Shown here piece by piece: positions 1 through 7,494 of a DNA stretch of 64,000 nt; the first letter of the stretch is position 1; every line of letters begins with the position of its first letter. This DNA is from Tateyamaria omphalii (GTDB lineage Bacteria; Pseudomonadota; Alphaproteobacteria; Rhodobacterales; Rhodobacteraceae). The stretch spans positions 496,001 through 560,000 of the forward strand of contig NZ_JAHVHT010000001.1 in the NCBI RefSeq assembly GCF_019802125.1, in the 5' to 3' direction. Below the pieces are notes generated by a model. It ran no database searches, was not told where the DNA came from, and saw nothing but the letters and a program-made list of their open reading frames with translations. Made by a program: the position numbers and the translations under genes.

Positions 1-354
1 GGGGCCTGGATCGTGGTTGCCTTCGATCCAGATCCAGCGGCGACCGGCTTGCAGTCGGGTGATCCAGAGCTGTTCCTCTTCGGGCAGGCTGCGTGCGGCG
101 GTGAGGTCGTCGAAGCTGTCGCCGAGGCAGATGACGGTGCGCGCGCCTGTTGCGTCGAGATCGGCGGCGAGGCGGGTGAGCGTGTCGCGGGTTTCGTAGG
201 GCGGCAGGTGGATGCCGTTGCGCCGTGCGATGCGTTCGGCCTTGCCCAGATGGAGATCGGAGACGCACAGGAGGTTCTTGTCTGGCCAGTGGAGAGCGCC
301 GGAACCGAGCGCTTTGAGCGCGGCGCCAGCGAGGGATAGATCGCAAGTGTTCAT
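1..354 (-). CDS. pdeM: Ligase-associated DNA damage response endonuclease PdeM, truncated by the window edge
   Basis: Only the N-terminal 118 codons are present; the gene runs off the left edge. From the ATG at 354 the frame shows the blocks of a calcineurin-like metallophosphoesterase in order: SDLHLGKAE (residues 32-40), GDSFDD (78-83) and GNHDPGP (112-118), which supply the aspartate, histidine and asparagine metal ligands of this fold. The family is a DNA repair nuclease encoded beside an Lhr-type helicase, a DNA ligase and an exonuclease. Here the helicase gene lies 99 nt upstream on the same strand, which supports the assignment. The ligase and exonuclease, if linked, would lie beyond the left edge. 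Confidence 0.88.
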   Translation of the reverse strand, partial: MNTCDLSLAGAALKALGSGALHWPDKNLLCVSDLHLGKAERIARRNGIHLPPYETRDTLTRLAADLDATGARTVICLGDSFDDLTAARSLPEEEQLWITRLQAGRRWIWIEGNHDPGP

Positions 355-380
355 TTTTTGTTCATACGCCTGCGCAGGGG

Positions 381-448
381 GCGCATCAAGATGCGCCTTA
401 CGGTTGGGGCTCTGCCCCAAACCCCGAAGTTTATCTGGCAAGATGAAG
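381..448. repeat. Double hairpin followed by a conserved repeat tail between the helicase and pdeM
   Basis: Two inverted repeats lie between the helicase stop and the pdeM start: GCGCAT/ATGCGC (381-396, loop CAAG) and TTGGGGC/GCCCCAA (404-420, loop TCT). They are followed by CCCCGA and a 23-nt tail at 426-448. That tail nearly repeats at 2980-3002, and the hairpin-plus-CCCCGA-plus-tail layout recurs at 51471-51527. I read it as a dispersed intergenic repeat; it may attenuate or stabilise the helicase-pdeM transcript. Confidence 0.55.
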
Positions 449-453
449 GTGGA

Positions 454-2892
454 TCAGAAAGGCACGCGCCATTCTTTCTTTCTGGGTTCTGGTGGCAAGC
501 CAGCCGTGGTCATGAGGCGCTCGGCTTCTTCGGCAAGGAGCTTCTCTTCGGCCAGCCCTTTAATTGGGACGCGGCCCACTTCGAGCATGAGTGGCGCGGC
601 GAGTGGCGTGACGCGGTTGTGTTCGATCAGGTCGATCCTGTCGCCGATGCGGGCGCACATTTCCTCGATCCGGCCGAAGTCGACGAGGCCGCGCATGGCT
701 TCTTCGCGGGTGATCTGCAGCATGAGGTGGTCGGGGTCATATTTGGCCAGCGTGTCGTAGAGGATGTCGGAGCTGAATGTGGCCTGCCTGCCCGTTTTAC
801 GGTTCGAGGGCAGGTTGCGTTCGATGAGACCCGCGATGGTGGCCGAAGCGCGGAAGGTGCGTTTCATCACGGCGTTGCCGGCAAGCCAGGTGTCCAGGCC
901 ATTGCGGAGCGCGTCGATGTCAAAAAGGGGCTGCGGGTCGGTGATTTTTTCGAGGCCCCAGATCAGGGTGGCATAGTCCGTCGCGAGGAAGCCCAGGGGG
1001 TTGAGGCCGGTTTCTTCCATGCGCTTGGTGAGCAGAAGTCCCAATGTTTGCATAGCGTTACGACCCGCAAAGCCGTAGACGGCGGTGTGGATGCGGTTGT
1101 CGTGCGGGAAGCTTTCAATCAGCAGGCGGCCCGGTTCGGGGAGGCGGCTGACCTCGCGTTGGAGCGTCAACCATTCTGAGGTGTGTGGGGGTAGGGCGGG
1201 CCACGTGTCCTGCTGGAACATCTCGATGATGCGGTGGGAAAGCTGGGTGGAGGTGGCGAACTTGGTGCCGAGGAAGGTGGCGATCTTGGGCTTCTTGGCG
1301 GCGTCGCGGGTCACTTGGACGGTCATTTCGCGCAAGGAGTCGTAGCGCACGATTTGGCCGCCGATGAGGAACGTATCGCCTTGGGTTAGGGTGGCGGCGA
1401 AGCCTTCTTCGATCTCGCCCAGCGGTTTGCCGCCGCGGCCTTTCCAGCGGACCTTGACCGTGTCGGTGTCCTGAATGGTGCCGATGTTCATGCGGATGCG
1501 TTGGGCGCTGCGCGGGTCGCGCAACTGCCAGTGGCCGTCAGGGCGTTGGAGCAGGCGTTTCAACTGGTCGTAGGCGCGCAGGGCGTAGCCGCCGGTGGCG
1601 CAGAAATCGAGGCAGGCGTCGAATTCTTCTTTTGTTAGAGTGCTATAGGCGCCGGTGCTCTTCACCTCTTGGTAGAGGTTCATCGCATCGAACGGGCCCG
1701 CGCAGGCGCGTATCAGGATGTGTTGGCAGAGCACGTCGCGGGGACCCGGACCGCGCGGATCGCCGTCGAGCGCGCCCTCGTGCACGGCGTCGAGGGCGGC
1801 GACGCATTCGACCACCTCGAACCGGTTGGCGGGCACGAGCAGCGCCTTGGACGGCGCGTTGTAGCGGTGGTTGGCGCGGCCGATGCGTTGGACGAGGCGT
1901 TTGACATTTTTGGGAGCGCCGACCTGGATGATCAGGTCGACGTCGCCCCAGTCGATGCCGAGGTCGAGCGTGCCGGTGCAGACGATGGCCTTGAGCTGCC
2001 CGTCGACCATGGCCTGTTCGACCTTTTCGCGTTGCTGGCGGTCGAGGCTGCCGTGGTGGATGCCGATGGGCAGTTGCTCTTCATTGGCGAGCCAGATGTT
2101 GTGGAAATAGAGCTCGGCCTGGGCGCGGGTGTTGTGGAAGATGAGGGTGGTTTTGTGTTTCTTCACCTCTTCCAACACTGCCGGGATGGCGTATTTGCCG
2201 CCTGAGCCGGACCAGGGGGGGGGGGCGTCTGTGACCAACATCTGGATGTCGGGGGGCGGGCCTGGGTCTGCATGTAGTATGTCGCAGGGGTCCGGGTGTT
2301 TGGCGAGGAGGTGGGCGATGGCTTGTGGATCCTCGACCGTGGCCGACAGGCCGACGCGCTTCAGATCGGGGCGGAGGGCCTGGAGGCGCGACAGGGCGAG
2401 GAACATCTGGTCGCCGCGTTTGCTTTCGGCGAGCGCGTGGATTTCATCGACGATCACCCGTTTGAGACCAGCGAACATGCGCGGGGCGTCTTCGTAGCTG
2501 GTGAGCAGGGCGAGGCTTTCCGGGGTCGTCAAAAGGATGTGTGGCGGGTCGGCGCGTTGGCGTTTTTTCTGGGTTTGGGAGGTGTCGCCGGTCCGGTCCT
2601 CGATGCGGATGTCGAGGCCCATTTCCTCGACCGGGGTGCGGAGATTTCGTTTGATATCAGCGGCTAAGGCCTTGAGCGGGGAGATGTAGAGGGTGTGTAG
2701 CCCCGCGTGTTCGTTTGTTGTCAGGTCGGCCAGCGTGGGCAGGAAACCGGCGAGGGTCTTGCCGCCGCCTGTGGGGGCGATCAGAAGAAGAGCGGGGTCG
2801 TGGGCGCGGTCCAGCATCTGTTGCTGGTGGGGGTGGATGGACCAGCCTTTGGACGTGAACCAGTCGGTGAAGATTTGGGGGAGGGTGGTCAT
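454..2892 (-). CDS. Ligase-associated DNA damage response DEXH-box helicase (Lhr-type)
   Basis: An 812-residue superfamily 2 helicase, expected to be an ATP-dependent 3'-5' DNA/RNA helicase for DNA repair. Visible motifs in order: Walker A APTGGGKT (39-46), TTPES (about 122-126), DEIH box (149-152), SAT (183-185) and the motif VI segment QRIGRANH. The length fits the ligase-associated Lhr-core class (about 800-830 residues) and is far short of long Lhr proteins. The frame is open 47 codons further upstream, but that part is arginine/proline-rich and crosses the 2980-3002 repeat, so I start at the ATG at 2892 (protein begins MTTLPQIF). pdeM lies downstream in the same direction. Confidence 0.9.
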   Translation of the reverse strand: MTTLPQIFTDWFTSKGWSIHPHQQQMLDRAHDPALLLIAPTGGGKTLAGFLPTLADLTTNEHAGLHTLYISPLKALAADIKRNLRTPVEEMGLDIRIEDRTGDTSQTQKKRQRADPPHILLTTPESLALLTSYEDAPRMFAGLKRVIVDEIHALAESKRGDQMFLALSRLQALRPDLKRVGLSATVEDPQAIAHLLAKHPDPCDILHADPGPPPDIQMLVTDAPPPWSGSGGKYAIPAVLEEVKKHKTTLIFHNTRAQAELYFHNIWLANEEQLPIGIHHGSLDRQQREKVEQAMVDGQLKAIVCTGTLDLGIDWGDVDLIIQVGAPKNVKRLVQRIGRANHRYNAPSKALLVPANRFEVVECVAALDAVHEGALDGDPRGPGPRDVLCQHILIRACAGPFDAMNLYQEVKSTGAYSTLTKEEFDACLDFCATGGYALRAYDQLKRLLQRPDGHWQLRDPRSAQRIRMNIGTIQDTDTVKVRWKGRGGKPLGEIEEGFAATLTQGDTFLIGGQIVRYDSLREMTVQVTRDAAKKPKIATFLGTKFATSTQLSHRIIEMFQQDTWPALPPHTSEWLTLQREVSRLPEPGRLLIESFPHDNRIHTAVYGFAGRNAMQTLGLLLTKRMEETGLNPLGFLATDYATLIWGLEKITDPQPLFDIDALRNGLDTWLAGNAVMKRTFRASATIAGLIERNLPSNRKTGRQATFSSDILYDTLAKYDPDHLMLQITREEAMRGLVDFGRIEEMCARIGDRIDLIEHNRVTPLAAPLMLEVGRVPIKGLAEEKLLAEEAERLMTTAGLPPEPRKKEWRVPF

Positions 2893-2979
2893 GGAGCGCA
2901 ATGTAGCGGGTGGGGCGCCTGTGGGAAGTGCGGGAGCCTCCCCTTTCGGTGGGGAAACCCACCTTTCGGGCAATGGGCG

Positions 2980-3002
2980 GAAGTTTATTTGGCGAAATGA
3001 AG
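2980..3002. repeat. Second copy of the 23-nt repeat tail
   Basis: The 23 bases match those at 426-448 except for three transitions (pattern GAAGTTTATYTGGC then RARATGAAG). The two copies flank the helicase gene in the same orientation. No G/C-rich hairpin of the first copy's type directly precedes this one. Confidence 0.6.
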
Positions 3003-3064
3003 ATGCTGTCGATTCGCGTGCGGATTTACCCAATGTTCATTGAGCTTAAGGGCGTATGGCAGGG

Positions 3065-3108
3065 TGTCACCCCCCGTGCACCATCCGTACACCCCCTGTG
3101 CACCCCCA
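3065..3108. repeat. 11-nt-periodic GTRCACC array (copy A)
   Basis: GTGCAC at 3076, GTACAC at 3087 and GTGCAC at 3098 recur exactly every 11 nt, with a degenerate TGTCAC at 3065. Each is followed by C-rich spacer. An array with the same unit, period and orientation lies at 40424-40463. Here it sits about 170-215 nt upstream of the helicase start on the minus strand. One helical turn per unit suggests a cooperative protein-binding array; that is inference. Confidence 0.5.
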
Positions 3109-3154
3109 ACGGGCGGTTGGGCGGTGGTTAACGCAACGTACGGTGGGGTGTTTT

Positions 3155-3172
3155 GGCGGGCTGAAGCCCGCC
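3155..3172. repeat. 8-bp perfect hairpin of the GTAGGG type
   Basis: GGCGGGCT and AGCCCGCC pair perfectly around a 2-nt centre. On the minus strand it follows the dehydrogenase stop at 3181 and is preceded by GTAGGG, as is the hairpin at 59622-59642. There is no U-tract, so a classical terminator is not supported; a dispersed repeat or 3'-end stabiliser is more likely. Confidence 0.5.
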
Positions 3173-3180
3173 CTACCGCT

Positions 3181-3972
3181 TCAAGAGGTCCTGGGGCGGA
3201 GTTGCAGGATCGTCGCCTGCACCTGTTTTGGCAGAGACGTGTCGGCATCCGCGGGGGCGGCGTCGAGGGCGGCGTCCACGTCCTTGACCAGGATACCGAT
3301 GGAATTGTCGGGCGCGTAGCCGTGTTTGGCGAACTCGATTGTGTTGAAGCCGGAGGCGAGCCAGTTCTGGCCCGAAGATGTCTCGATCAGGTTCAGGAGG
3401 TGCTGGGTGTCCAGCCCGGCCTCATCCGCCCAGTCGAGCACGAGGCGCGTCATGGCGGTGTGCGAGGCGGCGAGCAGGTTGTTCAGCACTTTGGTCTGCA
3501 TTCCTGCGCCGAAGTCCCCCATGTGGTGGAAGTGCTCGCCCATGAGCGCCAGCAGGGGCGTGGCGTCTGCGATGTCGCGATCTGACCCGCCCAGCATGAA
3601 GCTGAGCCTGCGGTCTTCTGCGGCGATGGCGGCACCGGACATGGGTGCGTCGATCAGCGTGATGTGATCCGGGATACGGGTGCGCAGGTCGCGCACATAG
3701 CGGGGCGAGAGTGTGGAGCAGATGAAGATCCGCCGCAGATTAGGTGCCGTGCCCATCAGGTTCTGTGTGTCAAAGAGGAGGGCGTCAGTCTGTTCCTCGT
3801 CTCGGACGACTGAGAACAAAGTCTCCAGCTTTGGCGCGAAAGCCATTATGTTGGTCGTCGCATAGCGGGGGCCCGGATGGACCACGTCGAACCCCATGGC
3901 GTCCACACCGCCATCGCGCAGGGCCTCCAGCATCGGCAGCCCCATGCGCCCACATCCCGCGAGCCCGATCAT
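3181..3972 (-). CDS. NAD(P)-dependent oxidoreductase of the 3-hydroxyisobutyrate dehydrogenase family
   Basis: A 263-residue beta-hydroxyacid dehydrogenase-type protein. The dinucleotide-binding glycines GLAGCGRMG open the protein (residues 3-11). APMSG (109-113) matches the substrate-binding loop, and K161 with N165 in MQTKVLNN match the catalytic lysine/asparagine signature. It is slightly shorter than typical 3-hydroxyisobutyrate dehydrogenases (about 290-300). Its ATG overlaps the stop of the upstream AAA ATPase gene (ATGA), so the two are probably translationally coupled. The substrate cannot be read from sequence; no valine-degradation gene is nearby, so I do not name it mmsB. Confidence 0.8.
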   Translation of the reverse strand: MIGLAGCGRMGLPMLEALRDGGVDAMGFDVVHPGPRYATTNIMAFAPKLETLFSVVRDEEQTDALLFDTQNLMGTAPNLRRIFICSTLSPRYVRDLRTRIPDHITLIDAPMSGAAIAAEDRRLSFMLGGSDRDIADATPLLALMGEHFHHMGDFGAGMQTKVLNNLLAASHTAMTRLVLDWADEAGLDTQHLLNLIETSSGQNWLASGFNTIEFAKHGYAPDNSIGILVKDVDAALDAAPADADTSLPKQVQATILQLRPRTS

Positions 3973-5276
3973 TTGACGATATGCTCGTCCTTGACGAACA
4001 TGTTGGCCCAGGCCCGGTCGATGAGGTCGGGACGCATTTGTAGCGGGATGCCTTCGAAGTTGCAGATCGCGACCATCTGGTCGATCAGGAAGTTCGGTTG
4101 GTAGTTGGCGTAGATGTTGTCGATGGTCGGGTATTTGACCTTTAGGAGGTGCACGAGGGCTTCCTCGTTCAGGGCCATCCCTTTCTTCTTGGCCACCATG
4201 GCAAAGATTTTCAGGAAGTTCGCCTGGTCGGGGCCGTCGATCTTGATCTTGAAGAAGATCCGGCGCAGGGCCGCCTGGTCGAAGATCTCATTCGGGTGGA
4301 AGTTGGTCGAGAAGACGACCAGCGTGTCGAAGGGCACTTCGAATTTTTCGCCCGATTGCAGGGCGAGGATGTCCTTGGACTCCTCGAGCGGTACGATCCA
4401 GCGGTTCACGAGTGCCTGCGGCGGTTCGGCCTGGCGGCCCAAGTCGTCCACGATGAAGATACCGCCGGTGGATTTAAGCTGCAGCGGGGCCTGATATGTG
4501 CGGGCCGTGGGGTTGTAGACGAGGTCGAGCATGTCCAGTGACAGCTCACCCCCGGTGATCACCGTGGGCCGTTCGCATTTGACGTAGCGCTTGTCATAGG
4601 GTGTCACGCGGCGCAGCGATGTCGGGTCCTGCGCGTCTTCGGGGGCGAGGACGTGGACGATGGGGTCATAGACCGTGATCACCTGGCCCGCATATTCGAT
4701 GGCGCGCGGGACATAGACATTGTCCCCCAGCGCGTCGCGGATGCCGTTGGAGATCGAGGATTTACCATTGCCGGGGGGGCCGTACATCAGGATCGAGCGG
4801 CCGGCCGAGACGGCGGGGCCAAGCTGGTCCAGCAGGTCTTCGGGTAGGACGAGGTGGCCCATGGCGCCGGTGAGCTGCTGTCGTGTGACCATGATGTTGC
4901 GGATGGACTGGCGCTTGACCTGCTCGCGGTAGACGTCGAGCGGGACGGGCATGGCGCCGAAATATTCGGATTGGGCCAGCGCGTCGAGCGCGCGTGCCTT
5001 GCCGCCGTCGGTCAGCTGGTAGCCCATCTCATTGCCATTGTTGGCGTTGAGCGTGCCTGTCGCCTCCATCAGCCGCTGGTCGCGGCACATGTCGATCAGT
5101 TCCTGTACCACGGGGATGGGCAGGCACATCGCGACGGACAGGTCCGAAACCATGTCGAGGTTCTTGCGGAACATGGTTTTGAGCAGGATGTCCCGCATCA
5201 TGACCACGGGCAGTTGCATGTCCTGCAACCGTTTCGGCGCCGGGGGCGCGATCACGTCCGAGACTTGCATGTTCAT
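3969..5276 (-). CDS. AAA-type ATPase of unknown role next to the Tad locus
   Basis: 435 residues. Walker A GPPGNGKS (166-173), Walker B FIVDDL (274-279) and a sensor-like VVFSTN segment are all visible, so it should bind and hydrolyse ATP. The first 100 residues look like a helical or winged-helix region. There is no signal peptide or membrane segment, so it is probably cytoplasmic. The start at 5276 gives MNMQVSD; the ATG two codons later (5270) is equally possible. It lies 78 nt downstream of cpaA on the same strand and overlaps the next dehydrogenase by 4 nt. I cannot assign a substrate or process. Confidence 0.75.
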   Translation of the reverse strand: MNMQVSDVIAPPAPKRLQDMQLPVVMMRDILLKTMFRKNLDMVSDLSVAMCLPIPVVQELIDMCRDQRLMEATGTLNANNGNEMGYQLTDGGKARALDALAQSEYFGAMPVPLDVYREQVKRQSIRNIMVTRQQLTGAMGHLVLPEDLLDQLGPAVSAGRSILMYGPPGNGKSSISNGIRDALGDNVYVPRAIEYAGQVITVYDPIVHVLAPEDAQDPTSLRRVTPYDKRYVKCERPTVITGGELSLDMLDLVYNPTARTYQAPLQLKSTGGIFIVDDLGRQAEPPQALVNRWIVPLEESKDILALQSGEKFEVPFDTLVVFSTNFHPNEIFDQAALRRIFFKIKIDGPDQANFLKIFAMVAKKKGMALNEEALVHLLKVKYPTIDNIYANYQPNFLIDQMVAICNFEGIPLQMRPDLIDRAWANMFVKDEHIVK

Positions 5277-5354
5277 GGGGTTGGCCTGTGCTCTGCTGCG
5301 TTTCGTTTTGTCTGACGTAACGCAGCAGTTCGGCCAAATTGTGACCTTAAAGGG

Positions 5355-5852
5355 TCAAGAGCCGTACATGGCGGCGAGGCAGAGGTAGATCGCCAGCGTG
5401 GGGCCGAGGGCAAAGCCCATGGGGAATTTGCGGCCTTGCTGGCTCCAACTGGCCCAGTTGGGGGCGTAGTTGCGCAAGCGTGTGCGCTTGGCAATTGTGT
5501 GGACCGCGTAGGCGGCCAGCAGGACGGCGGCAAAGAGTGCCATGAGCAGGCGGATGTCGCCCACTGCCACGTAGGGGGCTGCGGCGGCAAGGAATTTGGC
5601 GTCGCCTGCGCCCATGGCCCCTGCGGCGTTCAGGGCGATACCGGCAAGCAGCACGATGCTCAGATGGGCGAGTTGCCAGAGATAGGCGTCAAACGGGTAG
5701 AGGAACGGGCCCAAGGCCGCGAAGATCGCGGCCATCGTCACGACCGTGGGGTTCGTGATCCGCATCTCGGCCAGATCGGTATAGGCCACGTAGAGGCAAA
5801 GCGGGACAAGCAGTGGCAGGAACCACAGCGCGACCGAGGCCGAGAGTGCCAT
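5355..5852 (-). CDS. cpaA: Prepilin peptidase CpaA/TadV
   Basis: A 165-residue polytopic inner-membrane aspartyl protease that would cleave the leader of the Flp pilins at 15.7-16.2 kb. The two aspartates of type IV prepilin peptidases are visible: D26 in AYTDLAEMR and D84 in the GAGD motif (81-84), with hydrophobic segments between and after. The length fits the short CpaA class, which lacks the methyltransferase domain of PilD. Its start lies 6 nt after the tadD stop, so it is the last Tad gene of this transcription unit. Confidence 0.92.
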   Translation of the reverse strand: MALSASVALWFLPLLVPLCLYVAYTDLAEMRITNPTVVTMAAIFAALGPFLYPFDAYLWQLAHLSIVLLAGIALNAAGAMGAGDAKFLAAAAPYVAVGDIRLLMALFAAVLLAAYAVHTIAKRTRLRNYAPNWASWSQQGRKFPMGFALGPTLAIYLCLAAMYGS

Positions 5853-5858
5853 GTCAGA

Positions 5859-6722
5859 TTACCCGTTCGAGACGTTGTTTTCGAGCGCGCGGAGCGAACG
5901 CACGGCGGCTTCGAAATGCTGGGGGTGCGTTTCGATGGCGTCGCGCAGGAGGCCTTTGCCGGTTTGCAGATCGCCTTTCTTCACGGCCGCGAGGCCCAGC
6001 GTGTGCAGAAGTTGTGCGCGTTCGGTCTGGTCCATCGGGATCACGGGCAGGGCGTAGTTGCCTTGGGCGCCGCGGGCGAGGATCAGGTTGTTCTTGGCAG
6101 TGAACAGGCTGGGATCCTGGCGGATCGCGTCGGTGAAGAGCCGTTCGGCATCGTTGAAGTCACCGCGCGTCAGCTTGGAGTAGCCCCAGTTGTTCAGCAC
6201 GCCCGAAGGACGCGTCGTCAGGCCCACTGCGGTTTCATAAAAGCTGTCGGCCTTTTTCCACTCTTGGTTGCTGTCCGCGATCAGAGCCTCGAGCCGGTAG
6301 CGTTTGAAAGTCTCGACGGTCGGGGGGACTTTGTCCAGTTCTTCTTCGGCGCGGGACCAGTCGCCAGCGCGCAGGAGGGCGTCGGCGTAGTCGACGCGGT
6401 CGTCATTGGTGACGCCGTTCATTTCGACCAGTTTGGCATAGGCGGATGTGGCTTCGGTGTAGCGTTTGGCACGCACGAGGCTGGTGGCGAGACCGCGATG
6501 CGCGTCGATGCGGTCGGGGTTTTCCTTGACCGTGCGGTTGAAGTAGGCGACCGCCTCATTCGGGTCGGCGACGGTCAGCATCACGTCGCTGAGGTTGGAC
6601 TCGTCCACCACGTTCACGTCTTGAAACGCGCGTTCAACGGTTTCGTCGGCGTTCTTCTCACCGCATGCAGCAAGGGCCGTCATGCCTGCCAGTGAGACGG
6701 CCAAAATCACGGAGTGGCGCAT
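5859..6722 (-). CDS. tadD: Tetratricopeptide lipoprotein TadD
   Basis: A 287-residue lipoprotein. The signal peptide ends in the lipobox LAAC (residues 15-18), and the rest is built of tetratricopeptide-like helical repeats (for example the AVAYFNRTVKENPD and AERLFTDAIRQDPS segments). TadD proteins act as outer-membrane pilotins for the CpaC secretin in Tad systems. An open frame extends 18 codons upstream, but the lipoprotein signal fixes the start at the ATG at 6722. The next gene upstream (6832-7401) encodes a second, shorter repeat lipoprotein, so this locus has two. Confidence 0.87.
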   Translation of the reverse strand: MRHSVILAVSLAGMTALAACGEKNADETVERAFQDVNVVDESNLSDVMLTVADPNEAVAYFNRTVKENPDRIDAHRGLATSLVRAKRYTEATSAYAKLVEMNGVTNDDRVDYADALLRAGDWSRAEEELDKVPPTVETFKRYRLEALIADSNQEWKKADSFYETAVGLTTRPSGVLNNWGYSKLTRGDFNDAERLFTDAIRQDPSLFTAKNNLILARGAQGNYALPVIPMDQTERAQLLHTLGLAAVKKGDLQTGKGLLRDAIETHPQHFEAAVRSLRALENNVSNG

Positions 6723-6831
6723 GTTTGCGTCCTTTTTCCTGCTCGTTCGCGCCGTGCTTTTCCTGCCCGGTCGCATCCCTTTTCTTGCGCCCCGAAAAGC
6801 GCAGCCTCAGACCCACCCCAGGGTGGGCAAA

Positions 6832-7401
6832 TCAAGATGCAGTGCGGATAAGAAAGTCACTGCTGCCTCGACGGACCAGTTTATACTGGCTCTCATTGTC
6901 AATCACGGTAGCAGAATTTTCGGATTTTGCGAGTGCCAAGCGTAAATTATCCCGAATAAGTGTGCTTTCTCCGTCATCCAGGGCGAAAGCCTTGCGGAAG
7001 ATCTGGATCGCTTCGAAGGTTTCGCCCCGTTCCATCAGCACGACACCGAGGTTGTTGAGGTCTTCGGGGTAGGGGTCGAATTCGGTGGTTGCGCGGCGCA
7101 GGAGCTTTTCGGCCTGGTTCAGACGGCCAAGGCCGAGGTTGGCGGTGCCGAGGCCGGACAGGATTTCAGCGTCAAAGCCGCCGCGGTCGAGGGCGGCGCG
7201 GTTGAAGGAGCGGATCGCGAGTTCAAATTCGCCAGCGGCAATCAGGCGGTGGCCCACCTCGACTCCGTCGACGCCCTGGGCCCGGCGGTCGACGCCCGGC
7301 GCGAACGGGCCGGTCTGGGAAGCGTCGATGCGCGGTTCACCACAGGCCGAAACGACAAGTGCGAGGATCAGGGCCGTGATGACCCGTATGCCTGTGATCA
7401 T
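6832..7401 (-). CDS. Second tetratricopeptide lipoprotein of the Tad locus
   Basis: 189 residues. The signal peptide MITGIRVITALILALVVSAC gives a clear lipobox (VSAC). Repeats resembling TPRs follow, such as AIRSFNRAALDRGGF and AEKLLRRATTEFDPYP. It is shorter than TadD and has a different C-terminus. It lies between tadC and tadD in the same direction. I start at the ATG at 7401 because the 24 upstream codons would bury the signal peptide. It could be a pilotin paralogue or a secretin assembly factor. Confidence 0.75.
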   Translation of the reverse strand: MITGIRVITALILALVVSACGEPRIDASQTGPFAPGVDRRAQGVDGVEVGHRLIAAGEFELAIRSFNRAALDRGGFDAEILSGLGTANLGLGRLNQAEKLLRRATTEFDPYPEDLNNLGVVLMERGETFEAIQIFRKAFALDDGESTLIRDNLRLALAKSENSATVIDNESQYKLVRRGSSDFLIRTAS

Positions 7402-7494
7402 GGTGGGCGTTGCCAGGTTGCTCAAACGTCTTGCACCACGCTGACCGATCTGGCCGCGTGGTGCAAAGTCCATAGCACGGGTTCCGGCGTCGGC

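Larger units (their letters stand above)
2893..3180. other. Gene-free stretch upstream of the helicase
   Basis: No credible coding sequence. It holds, from left to right, a short inverted repeat (CCCC/GGGG around 2940-2955), a repeat tail copy at 2980-3002, an 11-nt-periodic GTRCACC array (3065-3108) and an 18-nt hairpin at 3155-3172. The helicase promoter on the minus strand should lie here. Confidence 0.6.

Noticed and set aside
3040-3585. A plus-strand frame through the periodic array and the dehydrogenase antisense
   Set aside because: The N-terminal part is only the translated array and hairpin; the rest is antisense to a complete dehydrogenase.
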